Assembly (NCBI GenBank): GCA_900142905.1
Contig: FSRV01000001.1
Coordinates: 1,240,001-1,304,000, forward strand
Source of the DNA: Burkholderia sp. GAS332
Lineage (GTDB): Bacteria; Pseudomonadota; Gammaproteobacteria; Burkholderiales; Burkholderiaceae
DNA length: 64,000 bases
Direction of reading: 5' to 3'
The notes under the pieces are model-generated. The model was not told where the DNA came from. It made no database searches and saw only the letters and a list, made by a program, of their open reading frames with translations. The position numbers and the translations under genes are program-made. Positions 19,106 to 28,752 of this stretch are shown piece after piece (the stretch's first letter is position 1; each line of letters starts with the position of its first letter).

Positions 19106-19866
19106 GCTTCTTTCTTACGTCGCCGAATGTGATTGACCTGGGCGTGAACATCGATCACGTCGCCACGCTGCGCAATGCGCGCGGCACGTCTTACCCCGAT
19201 CCGATCCGCGCCGCGTTGATGGCCGAAGAGGCCGGCGCCGATGTGATCACACTGCATCTGCGTGAAGACCGCCGCCATATCGTCGATGCCGACGTGCGCA
19301 AGCTGCGGCCGCTGTTGAAAACGCGCATGAATCTGGAATGCGCGGTCACCCAGGAAATGCTCGACATTGCGTGCGAGGTGCAGCCGCACGACACTTGCCT
19401 CGTGCCGGAAAAGCGCCAGGAACTGACGACTGAGGGCGGCCTCGATGTCGCCGGCCAGTTCGAAGCCGTGCGCGCCGCATGCAAGCAACTCGCTGGAGCG
19501 AACTCTCGCGTGTCGCTCTTCATCGATCCAGACGAAACGCAAATCCGCGCCGCGCACGAAGCGGGCGCGCCGGTGATCGAGCTGCACACGGGCCGCTATG
19601 CCGAAGCGCACGATCCCGCCGAGCAGCAGCGCGAATATGAGCGCGTGGTGCGCGCCGTCGAGTTCGGCGCAACGCTCGGCATCAAGGTCAATGCGGGTCA
19701 TGGCCTGCACTACACTAACGTTCAGCAGATCGCCGCGATTGAAGGCATCGTCGAGCTGAATATCGGCCACGCGATCGTCGCGCATGCGATTTTCGCCGGC
19801 TGGGAAAACGCCGTGCGCGAGATGAAGGCGATCATGGTCGCCGCCCGTCTCGGCGCAAGCGCTTAA
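19102..19866 (+). CDS. pdxJ: Pyridoxine 5'-phosphate synthase
   Basis: A 254-residue TIM-barrel enzyme that condenses 1-deoxyxylulose 5-phosphate with 3-amino-1-hydroxyacetone phosphate in the last ring-forming step of vitamin B6 synthesis. The hallmark [17 protein letters not shown] is near the N-terminus, with [18 protein letters not shown] and [11 protein letters not shown] later. ATG 19102 overlaps the recO stop (ATGA). An in-frame extension to 18937 lies inside recO and is rejected. Confidence 0.97.
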   Translation: MSFFLTSPNVIDLGVNIDHVATLRNARGTSYPDPIRAALMAEEAGADVITLHLREDRRHIVDADVRKLRPLLKTRMNLECAVTQEMLDIACEVQPHDTCLVPEKRQELTTEGGLDVAGQFEAVRAACKQLAGANSRVSLFIDPDETQIRAAHEAGAPVIELHTGRYAEAHDPAEQQREYERVVRAVEFGATLGIKVNAGHGLHYTNVQQIAAIEGIVELNIGHAIVAHAIFAGWENAVREMKAIMVAARLGASA

Positions 19867-19882
19867 TGCCGCGGCGGCGCCC

Positions 19883-20326
19883 ATGACGATCTACGGCATT
19901 GGCACGGACATCGTTCAGGTCAGCCGCGTGGCCGCGGTGATGACACGCACCAACGGCCGCTTCGCCGAGAAGGTGCTCGGCCCGGACGAGCTGCGCGTTT
20001 ATCACGCGCGTCACGCGCGTTCGGCGGCGCGTGGTCTTGCCTTTCTCGCCACGCGGTTCTCGGCCAAAGAAGCGTTCTCGAAAGCGATCGGCCTCGGCAT
20101 GCGCTGGCCGATGACCTGGCGCGCGCTGCAAACGCTCAACAAACCGAGCGGCGAGCCGATGGTGGTTGCGTCGGGCGAACTGGCCGAATGGCTCGACTCG
20201 CGCGGCATCACGGCACGCGTGACGATCAGCGACGAACGCGACTACGCGGTGTCGTTTGTGATCGCGGAAACCGGGGAAGTGGCGCGCGCGCCGGACGCCC
20301 CTCATGCGCCCGCCAGCGACGAATAA
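19883..20326 (+). CDS. acpS: Holo-ACP synthase
   Basis: A 147-residue phosphopantetheinyl transferase that converts apo-ACP to the active holo form. The Mg-binding Asp in [14 protein letters not shown] and the catalytic segment [12 protein letters not shown] are both present. It is slightly longer than E. coli AcpS (126 residues) because of a variable tail. It follows pdxJ by 16 bases, as in many gamma- and betaproteobacteria, and serves the AcpP encoded at 6.4 kb in this window. Confidence 0.96.
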   Translation: MTIYGIGTDIVQVSRVAAVMTRTNGRFAEKVLGPDELRVYHARHARSAARGLAFLATRFSAKEAFSKAIGLGMRWPMTWRALQTLNKPSGEPMVVASGELAEWLDSRGITARVTISDERDYAVSFVIAETGEVARAPDAPHAPASDE

Positions 20327-20395
20327 AAATATTCTGAACGCGGCGCACGTCGGCCGTGTCTCTCTTTGCTCCAGGTTTTTTTCCAGCGGAATTCG

Positions 20396-21424
20396 ATGAA
20401 ACTCACTCCAGGACCGGTGATGTTCGACGTGGTCGGCACAACGCTGAACGACGACGACAAGCGCCGCCTTGCCCATCCCATGACCGGCGGCGTGATCCTG
20501 TTCGCGCGCCATTACGAGAGCCGCGCGCAATTGATCGCGCTGACCGATGCAATCCGCGCGGTTCGCGACGATCTGCTGATTGCCGTCGACCACGAAGGTG
20601 GCCGCGTGCAGCGTTTTCGCACCGACGGCTTCACGGCGCTGCCGGCAATGGGCAAGCTCGGCGCGCTGTGGGACAGCGACGTGCTGCACGCCACCAAGGT
20701 GACGACCGCGGTTGGCTATATCCTCGCGGCCGAATTGCGCGCGTGCGGCATCGATATGAGTTTTACGCCGGTGCTCGATCTGAATTACGGCCAGTCGCAG
20801 GTGATCGGCGATCGCGCGTTTCACCGCGATCCGCGCGTCGTGGCTTTGCTGGCGAAGAACCTCAATCACGGCCTCGCATTGGCCGGCATGAGCAATTGCG
20901 GCAAGCATTTTCCTGGGCACGGCTTCGCGCACGCGGACTCCCACGTTGCGATGCCGGTCGACGACCGTTCGCTCGACGAGATCCTGCGCGACGACGTGGC
21001 GCCATACGACTGGCTCGGTGCGGCGCTCGGGGCCGTACTGCCCGCCCATGTGGTGTATCCCCAGGTCGACTCGAAGCCGGCGGGCTTCTCGCGTGTCTGG
21101 CTGCAGGACATCCTGCGGAAAAAATTGCGCTTCGAAGGCGCGGTCTTCAGCGACGATCTCTCGATGGAAGCCGCGCGCCAGGGCGGCACGCTGACAGAAG
21201 GCGCGAGCGCCGCGCTGGAGGCCGGTTGTGACATGGTGCTGATCTGCAATCAGCCGGACGAAGCGGAGAAGGTGCTGGACGCACTGCGCTTCACGCCGTC
21301 GAAGGAGTCGCAGCAGCGGCTCAAGCGCATGCGGCCGCGCGGCAAGGCGCTGAAGTGGAGCAAGCTGGTCGCCGAGCCGCAGTATCTGCAAGCGCAGGCC
21401 CTGGTGCGCAGCGCATTTGCATGA
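20396..21424 (+). CDS. nagZ: Beta-N-acetylhexosaminidase (peptidoglycan recycling)
   Basis: A 342-residue GH3 glycosidase that removes N-acetylglucosamine from anhydro-muropeptides in the cytosol. The family motif KHFPGHGFAHADSH carries the acid/base histidine, and SDDLSME holds the nucleophilic Asp. AVDHEGGRVQRF is also diagnostic. ATG 20396 is preferred over the in-frame start at 20366 because it gives the usual MKLTPGPVMFDV start. It is the last gene of the rnc-nagZ run and is closed by a strong terminator. Confidence 0.95.
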   Translation: MKLTPGPVMFDVVGTTLNDDDKRRLAHPMTGGVILFARHYESRAQLIALTDAIRAVRDDLLIAVDHEGGRVQRFRTDGFTALPAMGKLGALWDSDVLHATKVTTAVGYILAAELRACGIDMSFTPVLDLNYGQSQVIGDRAFHRDPRVVALLAKNLNHGLALAGMSNCGKHFPGHGFAHADSHVAMPVDDRSLDEILRDDVAPYDWLGAALGAVLPAHVVYPQVDSKPAGFSRVWLQDILRKKLRFEGAVFSDDLSMEAARQGGTLTEGASAALEAGCDMVLICNQPDEAEKVLDALRFTPSKESQQRLKRMRPRGKALKWSKLVAEPQYLQAQALVRSAFA

Positions 21425-21472
21425 GCCACGCGCAGTGAGCGGATAAGCCACTAACGCATTTGCATCGAGAAA

Positions 21473-21505
21473 AAAACGGCGCCTGTCTCAGGCGCCGTTT
21501 TCTAT
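21473..21505. terminator. Bidirectional terminator between nagZ and the sigma-54 activator
   Basis: A perfect 13-bp stem, AAAACGGCGCCTG with CAGGCGCCGTTTT and a TCT loop, is flanked by A and T tracts on both sides. It serves the two convergent genes. Confidence 0.9.
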
Positions 21506-21541
21506 TCAAGCATGGCCGGCCGCGAAACCGGTCTCACCCAG

Positions 21542-22924
21542 TCAGTTCAGCCGCATCCGTTGCAGCTTGTTGTACAGCGTCTTCGGACTGATCCCCAGCA
21601 GTGACGCCGCGCGATGACGCGTGCCGCCGACTGCATCCAGTGTCGCGCGGATCAGCATTTCCTCGACATCCGCGAGTGGCGTGCCGACGGCGACCTGCAC
21701 CCGGCTGCCGTTCAGATCGCGCCCGTTCGCCGAGCCCGCTTCATCGGCCCGCAACGATTCCAGCACGTCGCCCGACGCGTGATACGCCCGGCGCACACGA
21801 TCCTGCAACTCGCGCACATTGCCCGGCCACTCGTACGAGAGGCACTCGCGCAGGAAGTTCGGCCCGACCTGCTTGGCCGCTTCCGACGTACCGCGCCCGG
21901 TTGCTTCGCGATTTAGCTCGTCGACGACGGCTTGCGCGATCAACGCCGGATCGTCGCCACGCTCGCGCAGCGGCGGCAGTGTCACAGCGGCCGCTTCGAG
22001 ACGCAGCGCGAGGTCGCCGTGCAGGCTGCCGTCGGCGACCGCCGCGCGTGGCATCTTGCGCGTCGACGCGATCAGCCGGAAGTCGGTCACCACCTGATTC
22101 GTGCCGCCGACCCGCATGAAGGTCTGCGAATCGAGCGCGCGCAGCAGCGCTTCCTGCTGAGCGCGCGGCAGCTCGGCGATTTCGTCGATGAACAGCGTGC
22201 CGCCACTGGCTTGCTCGAACAGGCCCGGCTCGCGCTGCTCGGCACCACTGAACGCGCCGCGTTCGTGACCGAACAGCACGCTGTCGAGCGAGCGAAGCGC
22301 CGCGACGCTGCCCGCCGTCCGGCAATCGAACGTGACGAACGGCCCTTTGCGGCGCCGGCTCATGTCGTGCAGCGTACGCGCGGCGACCCGCTTGCCGGTG
22401 CCGGCTTCGCCGGAAATCAGCACGGCGGCTTCGGTCGGCGCGATATGTTCGATCGTGTCGTATACATGCTGGATCGCACCGCTGCGGCCCAGTAACGAGC
22501 CGAAGCGGCCGAGTTGACGCAGCAATGCGCGCAGCGTCTGGACTTCTTCGGTCAGCTCGTACGGACGCGGAATCCGGGCGAGCAGGCTACGCAAACGCGG
22601 GATATTGACCGGTTTGAGCAGGTAGTCCCAGATACCGTGCCGCAGGCCCTCGATCGCGCTCTCGACCGTCGCATTGCCGGTCATCACGATCACGGGCAAG
22701 GCGCCGCCGGGCGGATGCGCGGGCAGGTGCTGCAGCAGATCGAGCCCGCTGCCGTCCGGCAGATTCAGATCGACCAGCACGACATCGGGGATAAAGCGCG
22801 TCAGCGCCGCCCGGGCCTCGGCGATGGTGGTCGCGGTGTCGACCGAGAAGCCGTCGGCGGCAAGGATGGCGGACAGGCCTGACAGGCTGTTGGGATCGTC
22901 TTCAACAATCAGGGCATGTGGCAT
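21542..22924 (-). CDS. Sigma-54-dependent response regulator (NtrC/AtoC family)
   Basis: A 460-residue activator. The receiver domain (1-120) has the acidic pocket VEDD, the phospho-acceptor Asp in VVLVDLNLPDGSG and Lys in LLKPVNIP. The AAA+ domain (about 145-380) has Walker A GEAGTGKR, the sigma-54 contact loop GAFSGA (a variant of GAFTGA) and Walker B GGTLFIDEIAELP. A Fis-type helix-turn-helix closes it (HRAASLLGISPKTLYNKLQ). No histidine kinase gene is adjacent, so its sensor and targets are unknown. It converges with nagZ. Confidence 0.92.
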   Translation of the reverse strand: MPHALIVEDDPNSLSGLSAILAADGFSVDTATTIAEARAALTRFIPDVVLVDLNLPDGSGLDLLQHLPAHPPGGALPVIVMTGNATVESAIEGLRHGIWDYLLKPVNIPRLRSLLARIPRPYELTEEVQTLRALLRQLGRFGSLLGRSGAIQHVYDTIEHIAPTEAAVLISGEAGTGKRVAARTLHDMSRRRKGPFVTFDCRTAGSVAALRSLDSVLFGHERGAFSGAEQREPGLFEQASGGTLFIDEIAELPRAQQEALLRALDSQTFMRVGGTNQVVTDFRLIASTRKMPRAAVADGSLHGDLALRLEAAAVTLPPLRERGDDPALIAQAVVDELNREATGRGTSEAAKQVGPNFLRECLSYEWPGNVRELQDRVRRAYHASGDVLESLRADEAGSANGRDLNGSRVQVAVGTPLADVEEMLIRATLDAVGGTRHRAASLLGISPKTLYNKLQRMRLN

Positions 22925-23477
22925 GGCGAGCGCTATTTTTTAAATTGAAGGAATACCCGGTACGCGACGCCGATACGCTGGCGCGCGACCCGGGCGCGAT
23001 GGCTGGCCGGTACTGCCGGTCGAATGCCGTACCGCGCGGGCAACGCCTGCCACGGCTGCGGAATAATAATCGCAGGCCAATTGGCATGGACGCGGCGCAA
23101 GTCGTAACACAACTTGCGAGCGGAGCGGGGCGATTCGACTCACGTAGTTCTGGTCCTTTTTTCTTTTCAATGGATGCCCGCGTTGAAGCACGGGCACCTG
23201 TATTTCCTTCTTTCGACCGGTCAGAAATCCTGGTCGCTATCCAAGAAGCGTCATACCGCAAGTTGCGCATGCTCTCGGGTCTTGCCGCATCTCCAGAGTT
23301 GAAGAAGAGAGCCTTACCAACCTGTCTCAAAAAAAGCACGGACTGTGCCAAAGCTAATTACTTAAGCCTATCAATGGTTTGTTTGACGCAAGGCAGGACG
23401 CTAAGTGCAACGGACAGGCATTTTTGAGAAGCCTGCCGGTAAAGATTTCCACAACCATACACGGCGGCGCAAAAAAG
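22925..23477. other. Non-coding stretch between the sigma-54 activator and efp
   Basis: About 550 bases between the start of the activator gene and the efp terminator. Base composition is more AT-rich than the flanking genes. I see no supported gene; short ORFs here lack homology features. It should hold the activator promoter, read leftward, but no clear sigma-70 or sigma-54 (GG-N10-GC) site was recognised. Confidence 0.5.
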
Positions 23478-23507
23478 AAAAAGCGCCCAAAGTGGACGCT
23501 TTTTTTT
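23478..23507. terminator. Terminator downstream of efp
   Basis: AAAAAGCG/CGCTTTTT with an inner CCA/TGG pair and one mismatch, flanked by A and T tracts in both directions. Reading leftward it ends efp. Confidence 0.75.
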
Positions 23508-23564
23508 GCCATTTTTTTATCGCTGCGCCGGACTTGCTCCAGCGCAGGATTCAGGCTGCAGGCG

Positions 23565-24122
23565 TTAGGCGCGGCTGCGGTATTCGTGCGTACGCGTGTC
23601 GATTTCGATCTTGTCGCCGATGTTGCAGAAAAGCGGCACTTGCAGTTCGAAACCGGTGGTCAGCTTGGCGTTCTTCAACACCTTGCCCGACGACGTATCG
23701 CCCTTGACTGCCGGTTCCGTGTAGATGATTTCACGGACCAGCGTGGTCGGCAGTTCGACCGAGATGGCTTTCTCGTTGTAGAACACGACTTCGCAAGCCA
23801 TGCCGTCTTCGAGGTAATGAAGGGCGTCGCCCATCATTTCGCCTTCGACTTCGAACTGGTTGTAATCGGCGTCCATGAACACGTACATCGGGTCAGCGAA
23901 GTACGAATACGTGACTTCTTTGCGCTCCAGCATGACGACGTCGAACTTGTCGTCTGCCTTGTACACGTTTTCCATGCCTGCGCCGGTCAGCAGGTTCTTG
24001 AACTTCATCTTGACGACGGCGGAGTTGCGGCCCGATTTGTTGTATTCGGCCCTTTGCACGACCATCGCGTCTGCGCCGATCATGACTACGTTGCCGGTGC
24101 GGAGTTCCTGTGCGGTCTTCAT
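23565..24122 (-). CDS. efp: Elongation factor P (arginine-32 type)
   Basis: A 185-residue, three-domain translation factor that rescues ribosomes stalled at polyproline. The loop tip reads NKSGRNSA with Arg at position 32, where E. coli has a modified lysine. In bacteria with this arginine the residue is rhamnosylated by EarP, whose gene lies 406 bases upstream on the same strand. The C-terminal [25 protein letters not shown] is the typical tail. The pairing with EarP is seen in the sequence; the modification is known from the family. Confidence 0.97.
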   Translation of the reverse strand: MKTAQELRTGNVVMIGADAMVVQRAEYNKSGRNSAVVKMKFKNLLTGAGMENVYKADDKFDVVMLERKEVTYSYFADPMYVFMDADYNQFEVEGEMMGDALHYLEDGMACEVVFYNEKAISVELPTTLVREIIYTEPAVKGDTSSGKVLKNAKLTTGFELQVPLFCNIGDKIEIDTRTHEYRSRA

Positions 24123-24528
24123 AAAACTGTCCTGTACGAAATAAGTAGCTTCAACTTTTGCTCAACGGCATACGGCGCAAGCGGCTTCGCTGCTCCTCGC
24201 CCTACGGCGCGGCGCCGCTTGGGAGCGGCAACCTGCCGAGGCGGGGCATGGAGCGTGGCCGGGCTTGCCGCGGTGACCCGCGGCGAGGCTGCAAACCTGC
24301 AACCCCTGCAATCCGTTACCTGCTTTTTACCCTGTGCGGGCGTGATCACGAGTGGCGCCGATCGACAGGATGCGCCCCTTTTTTTGACATTGCGCCACTC
24401 ACGACCAAACTGAGGGCGGCTCATGCATCTTTCGATGCCGGGTTCGCCAGCGGTTTTGTTAAGCGTGGCGGCTAAGGTTCACCGCTGCGACCGGGCCGCG
24501 CTTGCGTCGTCGGCCGTTGGATAACCGC
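24123..24528. other. Non-coding gap between earP and efp
   Basis: About 400 bases, GC-rich in the middle. It must contain the efp leader. I found no terminator, clear promoter or supported ORF; hypothetical ORFs here have no domain features. Confidence 0.4.
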
Positions 24529-25722
24529 TTATTTTAACTGAGTTTTTGCGAACAAGGCCAGATTTCCAGCGAGGTCGCCCACCTGGGCCAGTTCACCGGC
24601 CCATTCGGCCGCGCGCTGCTTCAGCGCCGCGCGGTGGCGCTGGAATTCCGCCCAGTCCGGCCGGCCCGCGCCGTTCCATGCATGCCAGAAGCGCACGAGG
24701 GCGTCCCGGGCGTCGGTGGGCAGGGTGCGGGCGTAGTGGGCGAGCGCGGCATCGAGCTTCGGCAGATGGGCCTCGTCGGCCTGGGGATAGATGTGCCAGA
24801 CAAACGGTTTGGCGGCCCATTGGGCCCGTACGAACGAGTCTTCGCCGCGCACGAAATTGATATCGCTGGCCCACAGCAGCGTGTCGTAGCCGGGTTGCTC
24901 CGTAAAAGCGAGTGCGTGGACGCTGAGGCTGCCGCGCTCGGCATGCGAACCGGCGGCGAACGCAGGCAGGCCGAAAAAACGCGCGACCGCACCCGAAATG
25001 CGGCCTTCCGGTACCAGCAGAACGACCGGTTCGGCGCTGTCGCGCCATTGTTCGAGCAGGCTGTCGACGGCGGGGTTTTCGTAGGCGAACAGCGAGACGA
25101 CCGTCGCCGTGGCGGGTGGCGGCGCGCGGCCGGTGGTCTTCAGCCACCACGCTTCGCGCGCCGGTTGCGATGCCTCGAAGGCCGCGCGCGCGGCGTCGAG
25201 ATCCCGTTCTTTCAGCACGCCGCCGGTGCCGGGGCCGAGTCCCGGGAAAAAGAAGGTCTTGGTCAGCGGGTAACGCGGATGCGGCGACGGCCGCAGATGG
25301 AAATCCGCGACCCAGTCTTCGGCGCTCAGATATTCGAGGTTGAACCAGACCGGCGCACGCTCGCGCCGCGCCATCGCGGCGACGTAAATCGGCGGCAACT
25401 CGCAGGCGAATGCCTCGATCACGACGTCGGCCACTTCAAGCGTATCGCCCGCATGGGCCGGCTCGTGCCAGTGTTCGATGACGATGCCGCCAACCGCCTG
25501 GCGCGCCCGATCCAGCGCCAGCGACGGGCACAGCTTCTGGAACGCATGCAGGTCGTCGACGAACACGCGCACCTGCCAGCCATGCTCGCTCGCCAGTTGG
25601 CGCGCAAGGCGCCAGCACACGCCGATGTCGCCGAAATTGTCGATCACCGCGCAAAAGATATCGCAGGCGATCGCTGTGGGCGCGGCAACGGATTGTTCGG
25701 AAGAGGGCGTAGCGGAGGACAT
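24529..25722 (-). CDS. earP: EF-P arginine rhamnosyltransferase EarP
   Basis: A 397-residue GT-B glycosyltransferase that transfers rhamnose from dTDP-L-rhamnose to Arg32 of EF-P. The N-terminal block DIFCAVIDNFGDIGVCWRLA (from residue 21) carries the conserved aspartates at about 28 and 32. The nucleotide-sugar motif RGEDSFVRAQWAAKPFVWHI is at about 292-311, with the catalytic-type Glu294. The first 18 residues are a variable extension, and the start could be later. It lies just upstream of efp, an arrangement repeated across EarP-bearing proteobacteria. Confidence 0.95.
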   Translation of the reverse strand: MSSATPSSEQSVAAPTAIACDIFCAVIDNFGDIGVCWRLARQLASEHGWQVRVFVDDLHAFQKLCPSLALDRARQAVGGIVIEHWHEPAHAGDTLEVADVVIEAFACELPPIYVAAMARRERAPVWFNLEYLSAEDWVADFHLRPSPHPRYPLTKTFFFPGLGPGTGGVLKERDLDAARAAFEASQPAREAWWLKTTGRAPPPATATVVSLFAYENPAVDSLLEQWRDSAEPVVLLVPEGRISGAVARFFGLPAFAAGSHAERGSLSVHALAFTEQPGYDTLLWASDINFVRGEDSFVRAQWAAKPFVWHIYPQADEAHLPKLDAALAHYARTLPTDARDALVRFWHAWNGAGRPDWAEFQRHRAALKQRAAEWAGELAQVGDLAGNLALFAKTQLK

Positions 25723-25850
25723 GGTGGCGTGGGTCGCAGAGTGGAAGGCGTGGGGTGGGGTTGGGCTTTGCAGGGCCTTGCTGGCGGGCGACGCAATCAG
25801 GTTCGGCCGCCGGCTTGCTCCGCTCTATCGCCCCATTGAATGCAGCAGGG

Positions 25851-25878
25851 TTCGAACGCCCGCAGAATGCTCTAAACT
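25851..25878 (+). promoter_or_regulatory. Possible uvrC promoter just upstream of the group II intron
   Basis: TTCGAA (25851-25856) and TAAACT (25873-25878) are 16 bp apart, a weak sigma-70-like pair. Transcription would start a few bases before the intron 5' end at 25889, so the intron would lie in the uvrC leader. Confidence 0.3.
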
Positions 25879-26879
25879 GGCGATTCTAGTGCGACACGCA
25901 CGCTCGTGTCCGGGTTGCCCCAACGTAAGGGGCATCGACTAGCGACAAAGGAGGCGTCTGTATGAGCCTAACCGGTCGCGAAGATATCACGTGGAGCATC
26001 GGGAAGGGGCGTGAGTCCCTCGACGCAACTGCTCAGAAGCGGGGTATCTCTTTTAGCGAAGCGAGAGCCGGTAGAGGTTTGCCGGGTCTCGTTCATACGA
26101 GTCTCGGTAGAGCACATTTTCCGAGAGCTCGCATTGCATTGACCTGATTACCGTCAGGTTCCGCCCCGTCAGCGGCTTCACCTCCGCCGACAGGGTGGAG
26201 TGATGTATGTAATTCCTGCGCCGTCAGCGGCAATGGATTCGCGAACCGATACGAGCGAAAGCTCGGTGTGTCATTGTTTGGCCTCGTCAGTTGTACGGCG
26301 AGGATAGTGAACCTGCTGTACGACCAGCAGTAGCCTAAGAAGACATGCGTCACTGGCAACGGTGGGGTGTGAAGCTCTTCTGACAATGTAGCCTCCGGAT
26401 GTTTCGGGCAGGCCCTTCCCGCGAGGGATTGGTCTGGACACTCCTAGCAGCAAAGGGGTCGAGGAGCTAGGCTGGCTGATAGGGTTAACGTATGTGAACT
26501 GCTGATAAACCTCGTTACCAGTGAGGAGCCAAAGCTGCTTGAACATCGGGCTCTAACCAAAAAGGTACGTGGCTGGTTAGTCCACTTAGAATTTGGGCTA
26601 CGTCGTTGTCAAGCCACCGGGGGATAGGCAGAACCTACGTCAGTCGTGTGACATGCCGGGAACGTGGTAAGCCTGTATGGTTGCCAGCTGTCTTTTGGCT
26701 GGCAGGCGAACCGTAAGGGACGCTGTTGATTGTGCAGGTATGGGAGGACGGAAAAAGCGAATGTCGGGCTGTAATGGCCCGGATAGGGGTTGAGACATTA
26801 CTCCACGCGAAAGCGGGCAGACTTCCGTCTGGTCTACCGTCGCAAGGCGGCTGACTACCCTCTGTAACTTGGTTAGGTG

Positions 26880-26983
26880 CGAGCGCATGCGCTCGTACTG
26901 AGGTGTTTGTCCGAGATAGGGGCGCATGCGCCCCTATTGAGGTGTCTGTTGTTCCCCAGAGGGGTGTGTCTGCCCCTCTGGGG
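26880..26983. repeat. Three successive palindromes with repeated linkers in the intron
   Basis: A 16-base perfect palindrome (26880-26895), a 22-base perfect palindrome (26916-26937) and an 11-bp stem with 8-base loop (26954-26983). The first two share the core GCGCATGCGC. Each of these two is followed by a near-identical linker, TACTGAGGTGTTTGT and TATTGAGGTGTCTGT. They lie just upstream of the RT start. Confidence 0.75.
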
Positions 26984-27029
26984 GAGATGCGCCTTCTGCC
27001 TGGGGACTTCTTCCAAGTAGGAGAGCAGC

Positions 27030-28730
27030 ATGAAAGTATCTGGTCGAAAGACCGGGTCTGCGCTTTCCCACGCGCCGGACAACTGGAATGCCGTAGATTG
27101 GCGTCGGGTTGAACGGAACGTGCGAGGGATGCAGATTCGAATTGCGAAGGCGACGCGGGAAAGTGACTGGCGCAGGGTGAAAGCCCTGCAACGGATGCTG
27201 ACTCGCACGTTATCCGCGAAGCTGTATGCGGTACGACGTGTTACGCAGAACCAGGGGGCGCGAACGGCTGGAGTCGATCGCGAACTGTGGGATTCGCCTG
27301 AAAGCCGGTGGGAAGCTATCGGCAGGTTGAAGCGGCGCGGATACAAGCCTCTGCCATTACGGAGAGTTTTTATCCCCAAAGCCAATGGAAAGGAGCGCCC
27401 TCTGGGCATCCCGACCATGCGGGACAGGGCGATGCAGGCTCTGTATCTGCTGGCTCTGGAGCCGGTGTCGGAATCGACGAGCGACCCGAATTCATATGGG
27501 TTCAGGATAAACCGCTCGACAGCTGATGCTATGGGTCAGGTACGCGCTTGCACGTCCCGGAAGGATTCGTCCCGATGGGTACTGGAAGCGGATATCAAAG
27601 GCTGCTTTGACCACATCAACCACGACTGGCTGGAAAACCATGTCCCCATGGACAGGGAGATTCTCCGGAAGTGGTTGAAGGCTGGCCTGATTTACAAGGG
27701 TCAGCTACAGGCGACAGAGGCCGGTACGCCGCAGGGAGGGATCATCTCCCCGACGCTGGCGAATGTGACGCTGAACGGGCTGGAGCGTGAACTGGTTGCG
27801 CACCTCGGTGCGAAATTCGGGATCGTCAAAGCTAAGAAGTTGAAGGTCAATGTGGTGCGATACGCGGATGACTTCGTGATTACCGGTGACTCGAAAGAGA
27901 TACTGGAAAGCGTGGTCAGGCCTTGGGTGGAAGCGTTCCTTGCGGTTCGGGGCCTGCAACTGTCTGAGGCGAAAACGCGCATCACCCACATTGATGAAGG
28001 CTTCGATTTCCTTGGGTGGAATTTCCGGAAGTACTCGGGAAAATTGCTCATCAAGCCGAGCAAGAAAAACGCGCAAGCGTTTTATCGCAAGGTGGCGGAA
28101 ACGATCAGCGGCAACAAAACGGTAAAGCAGGGGGATCTAATCCAACTGCTGAACCCGATGTTGCGCGGATGGGCGCAGTACCACCGTCCGGTCTCGGCCA
28201 AGCAGACGTACAGCCGCATGGAGCATCTGATTTTTCGGAAGCTCTGGCGGTGGTCGAAGCGGAGGCACCCGCAAAAGAGCGCTGTGTGGGTGAAACAGAA
28301 GTACTTTCACTCTATCGGTGCCCGGCACTGGGTGTTTGCGGTTCGTACGGTACGCGAAGACGGCAGTTGGGGGCTGAATGAGCTATACCAGCTTAGTGGT
28401 ATGGCTATCAAACGGCACACGAGGATCAAGGGCGAGTTCAATCCTTTTGATCCGACATGGGAGCAATATGGCGAGACCCTGCGGCAGGGGCGCATGTGGG
28501 AACAAATGCGCTACCGAAAGCAGTGGGCGACGCTGTATATGTCACAAGGCGGGCTATGCGCGCATTGTGGCTGTGCCTTAACGGACGAATCGGGCTGGCA
28601 CGACCATCATCTGGAATATCGGATGCATGGCGGTACCGACGCTTTATCCAACCGGGTGCTGCTCCACCCGCACTGCCATCAGCAAGTGCACGCTGGTAAG
28701 CTGGTTGTAACTAAGCCGGTTCTGTCGTAG
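27030..28730 (+). CDS. ltrA: Group II intron reverse transcriptase/maturase with HNH endonuclease (LtrA-like)
   Basis: A 566-residue intron-encoded protein. The RT palm carries the catalytic YADDF (VVRYADDFVITG), with EADIKGCFDHI and GTPQGGIISPTLANV upstream. The maturase X domain follows (SGKLLIKPSKKNAQAFYRK ... MLRGWAQYHR). The C-terminus has an HNH endonuclease: GGLCAHCGCAL, then HDHHLE, and LLHPHCHQQVH. It aids intron splicing and retrohoming by target-primed reverse transcription. The ATG follows AGTAGGAGAGC. All catalytic motifs look intact, so the intron may be mobile. Confidence 0.96.
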   Translation: MKVSGRKTGSALSHAPDNWNAVDWRRVERNVRGMQIRIAKATRESDWRRVKALQRMLTRTLSAKLYAVRRVTQNQGARTAGVDRELWDSPESRWEAIGRLKRRGYKPLPLRRVFIPKANGKERPLGIPTMRDRAMQALYLLALEPVSESTSDPNSYGFRINRSTADAMGQVRACTSRKDSSRWVLEADIKGCFDHINHDWLENHVPMDREILRKWLKAGLIYKGQLQATEAGTPQGGIISPTLANVTLNGLERELVAHLGAKFGIVKAKKLKVNVVRYADDFVITGDSKEILESVVRPWVEAFLAVRGLQLSEAKTRITHIDEGFDFLGWNFRKYSGKLLIKPSKKNAQAFYRKVAETISGNKTVKQGDLIQLLNPMLRGWAQYHRPVSAKQTYSRMEHLIFRKLWRWSKRRHPQKSAVWVKQKYFHSIGARHWVFAVRTVREDGSWGLNELYQLSGMAIKRHTRIKGEFNPFDPTWEQYGETLRQGRMWEQMRYRKQWATLYMSQGGLCAHCGCALTDESGWHDHHLEYRMHGGTDALSNRVLLHPHCHQQVHAGKLVVTKPVLS

Positions 28731-28752
28731 ACAGAACTTTGTTTGTAGATTT

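Noticed and set aside
23379..24413. 344-codon plus-strand ORF overlapping efp
   Set aside because: It is antisense to efp, starts before the terminator and has no recognisable domain.
25962..26147. 61-codon ORF in the 5' part of the group II intron
   Set aside because: It lies in the structured RNA region of the intron and shows no protein features.
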